NCBI GenBank assembly: GCA_900554375.1
Contig: USHK01000085.1
Span: 1 to 5,857, forward strand
Length of the DNA: 5,857 nucleotides
From: an uncultured Sutterella sp.
GTDB taxonomy: Bacteria; Pseudomonadota; Gammaproteobacteria; Burkholderiales; Burkholderiaceae_F
Direction: 5' to 3'
Both the position numbers and the translations under genes were made by a program. Below, piece after piece: positions 5,814 through 5,857 of this stretch. Within the stretch, counting starts at the first letter, position 1. Each line of letters begins with the position of its first letter. The notes under the pieces are model-generated. The model was given only the letters and a program-made list of their open reading frames with translations. It searched no databases and had not been told where the DNA came from.

Positions 5814-5857
5814 CTGTCTCTTATACACATCTGACGCTGCCGACGACTCCTTACGTG
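5814..5857. other. Illumina Nextera adapter, index and primer read-through (non-genomic)
   Basis: Bases 5814-5832 read CTGTCTCTTATACACATCT, the reverse complement of the Tn5 mosaic end used in Nextera libraries. Bases 5833-5846 read GACGCTGCCGACGA, the rest of the read-1 transposase adapter. Bases 5847-5854 (CTCCTTAC) are the reverse complement of GTAAGGAG, the i5 index called S505/N505. Bases 5855-5857 (GTG) start the flow-cell primer. Order and lengths (19+14+8+3) match the library structure exactly, so this is untrimmed adapter rather than bacterial DNA. Identification is from recalled adapter sequences. Confidence 0.97.

Noticed and set aside
5816..5857. C-terminal residues VSYTHLTLPTTPYV of the AEC transporter
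   Set aside because: They are translated from Nextera adapter and index sequence and are not part of the gene.

Overview
The window looks like the end of a draft contig from a Gram-negative proteobacterium, most likely a betaproteobacterium. The evidence is a periplasmic Do/HtrA protease with a Sec signal peptide, a QseBC/TctDE-type two-component pair and a DUF4870-type membrane protein of betaproteobacterial style. Base composition is roughly balanced. Together with a MenE-like ligase (menaquinone synthesis), this would suit a gut Sutterellaceae/Parasutterella-like organism. That placement is inference, not demonstrated.

Layout. Bases 1-902 (+) hold the C-terminal two thirds of an acyl-CoA synthetase, probably MenE; its 5' end lies off the window. 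A 54-base convergent gap with a hairpin separates it from three genes on the minus strand. In transcription order these are an OmpR/PhoB-family response regulator (4517-3861), its membrane histidine kinase (3861-2509, one-base TAATG overlap) and a DegP/DegQ/MucD-type protease (2402-957). Divergently from the regulator, a small four-helix-type DUF4870 membrane protein runs on the plus strand (4655-5089). After it comes the 5' part of an AEC-family transporter (from 5195).

How the genes may work together. The kinase-regulator pair sits directly upstream of the envelope protease. The 106-base gap before the protease carries CTTAAT-N5-CTTAAT (2460-2476), which fits the half-site pattern bound by PmrA/QseB-type regulators. 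A coherent reading is an envelope-sensing module whose regulator controls the protease next door, but this is a prediction.

The main correction concerns the 3' end. Bases 5814-5857 are not genomic. They read as the reverse complement of the Illumina Nextera read-1 transposase adapter, followed by an 8-base i5 index and the first bases of the flow-cell primer. The transporter gene is therefore cut by the contig end, and the last residues of its open frame (…VSYTHLTLPTT…) are a library artefact. I see no mobile element, CRISPR array, RNA gene or evidently new biological system here. The regulatory box and an 8-base-phased array of ribosome-binding-like motifs before the transporter are the most interesting biological signals.
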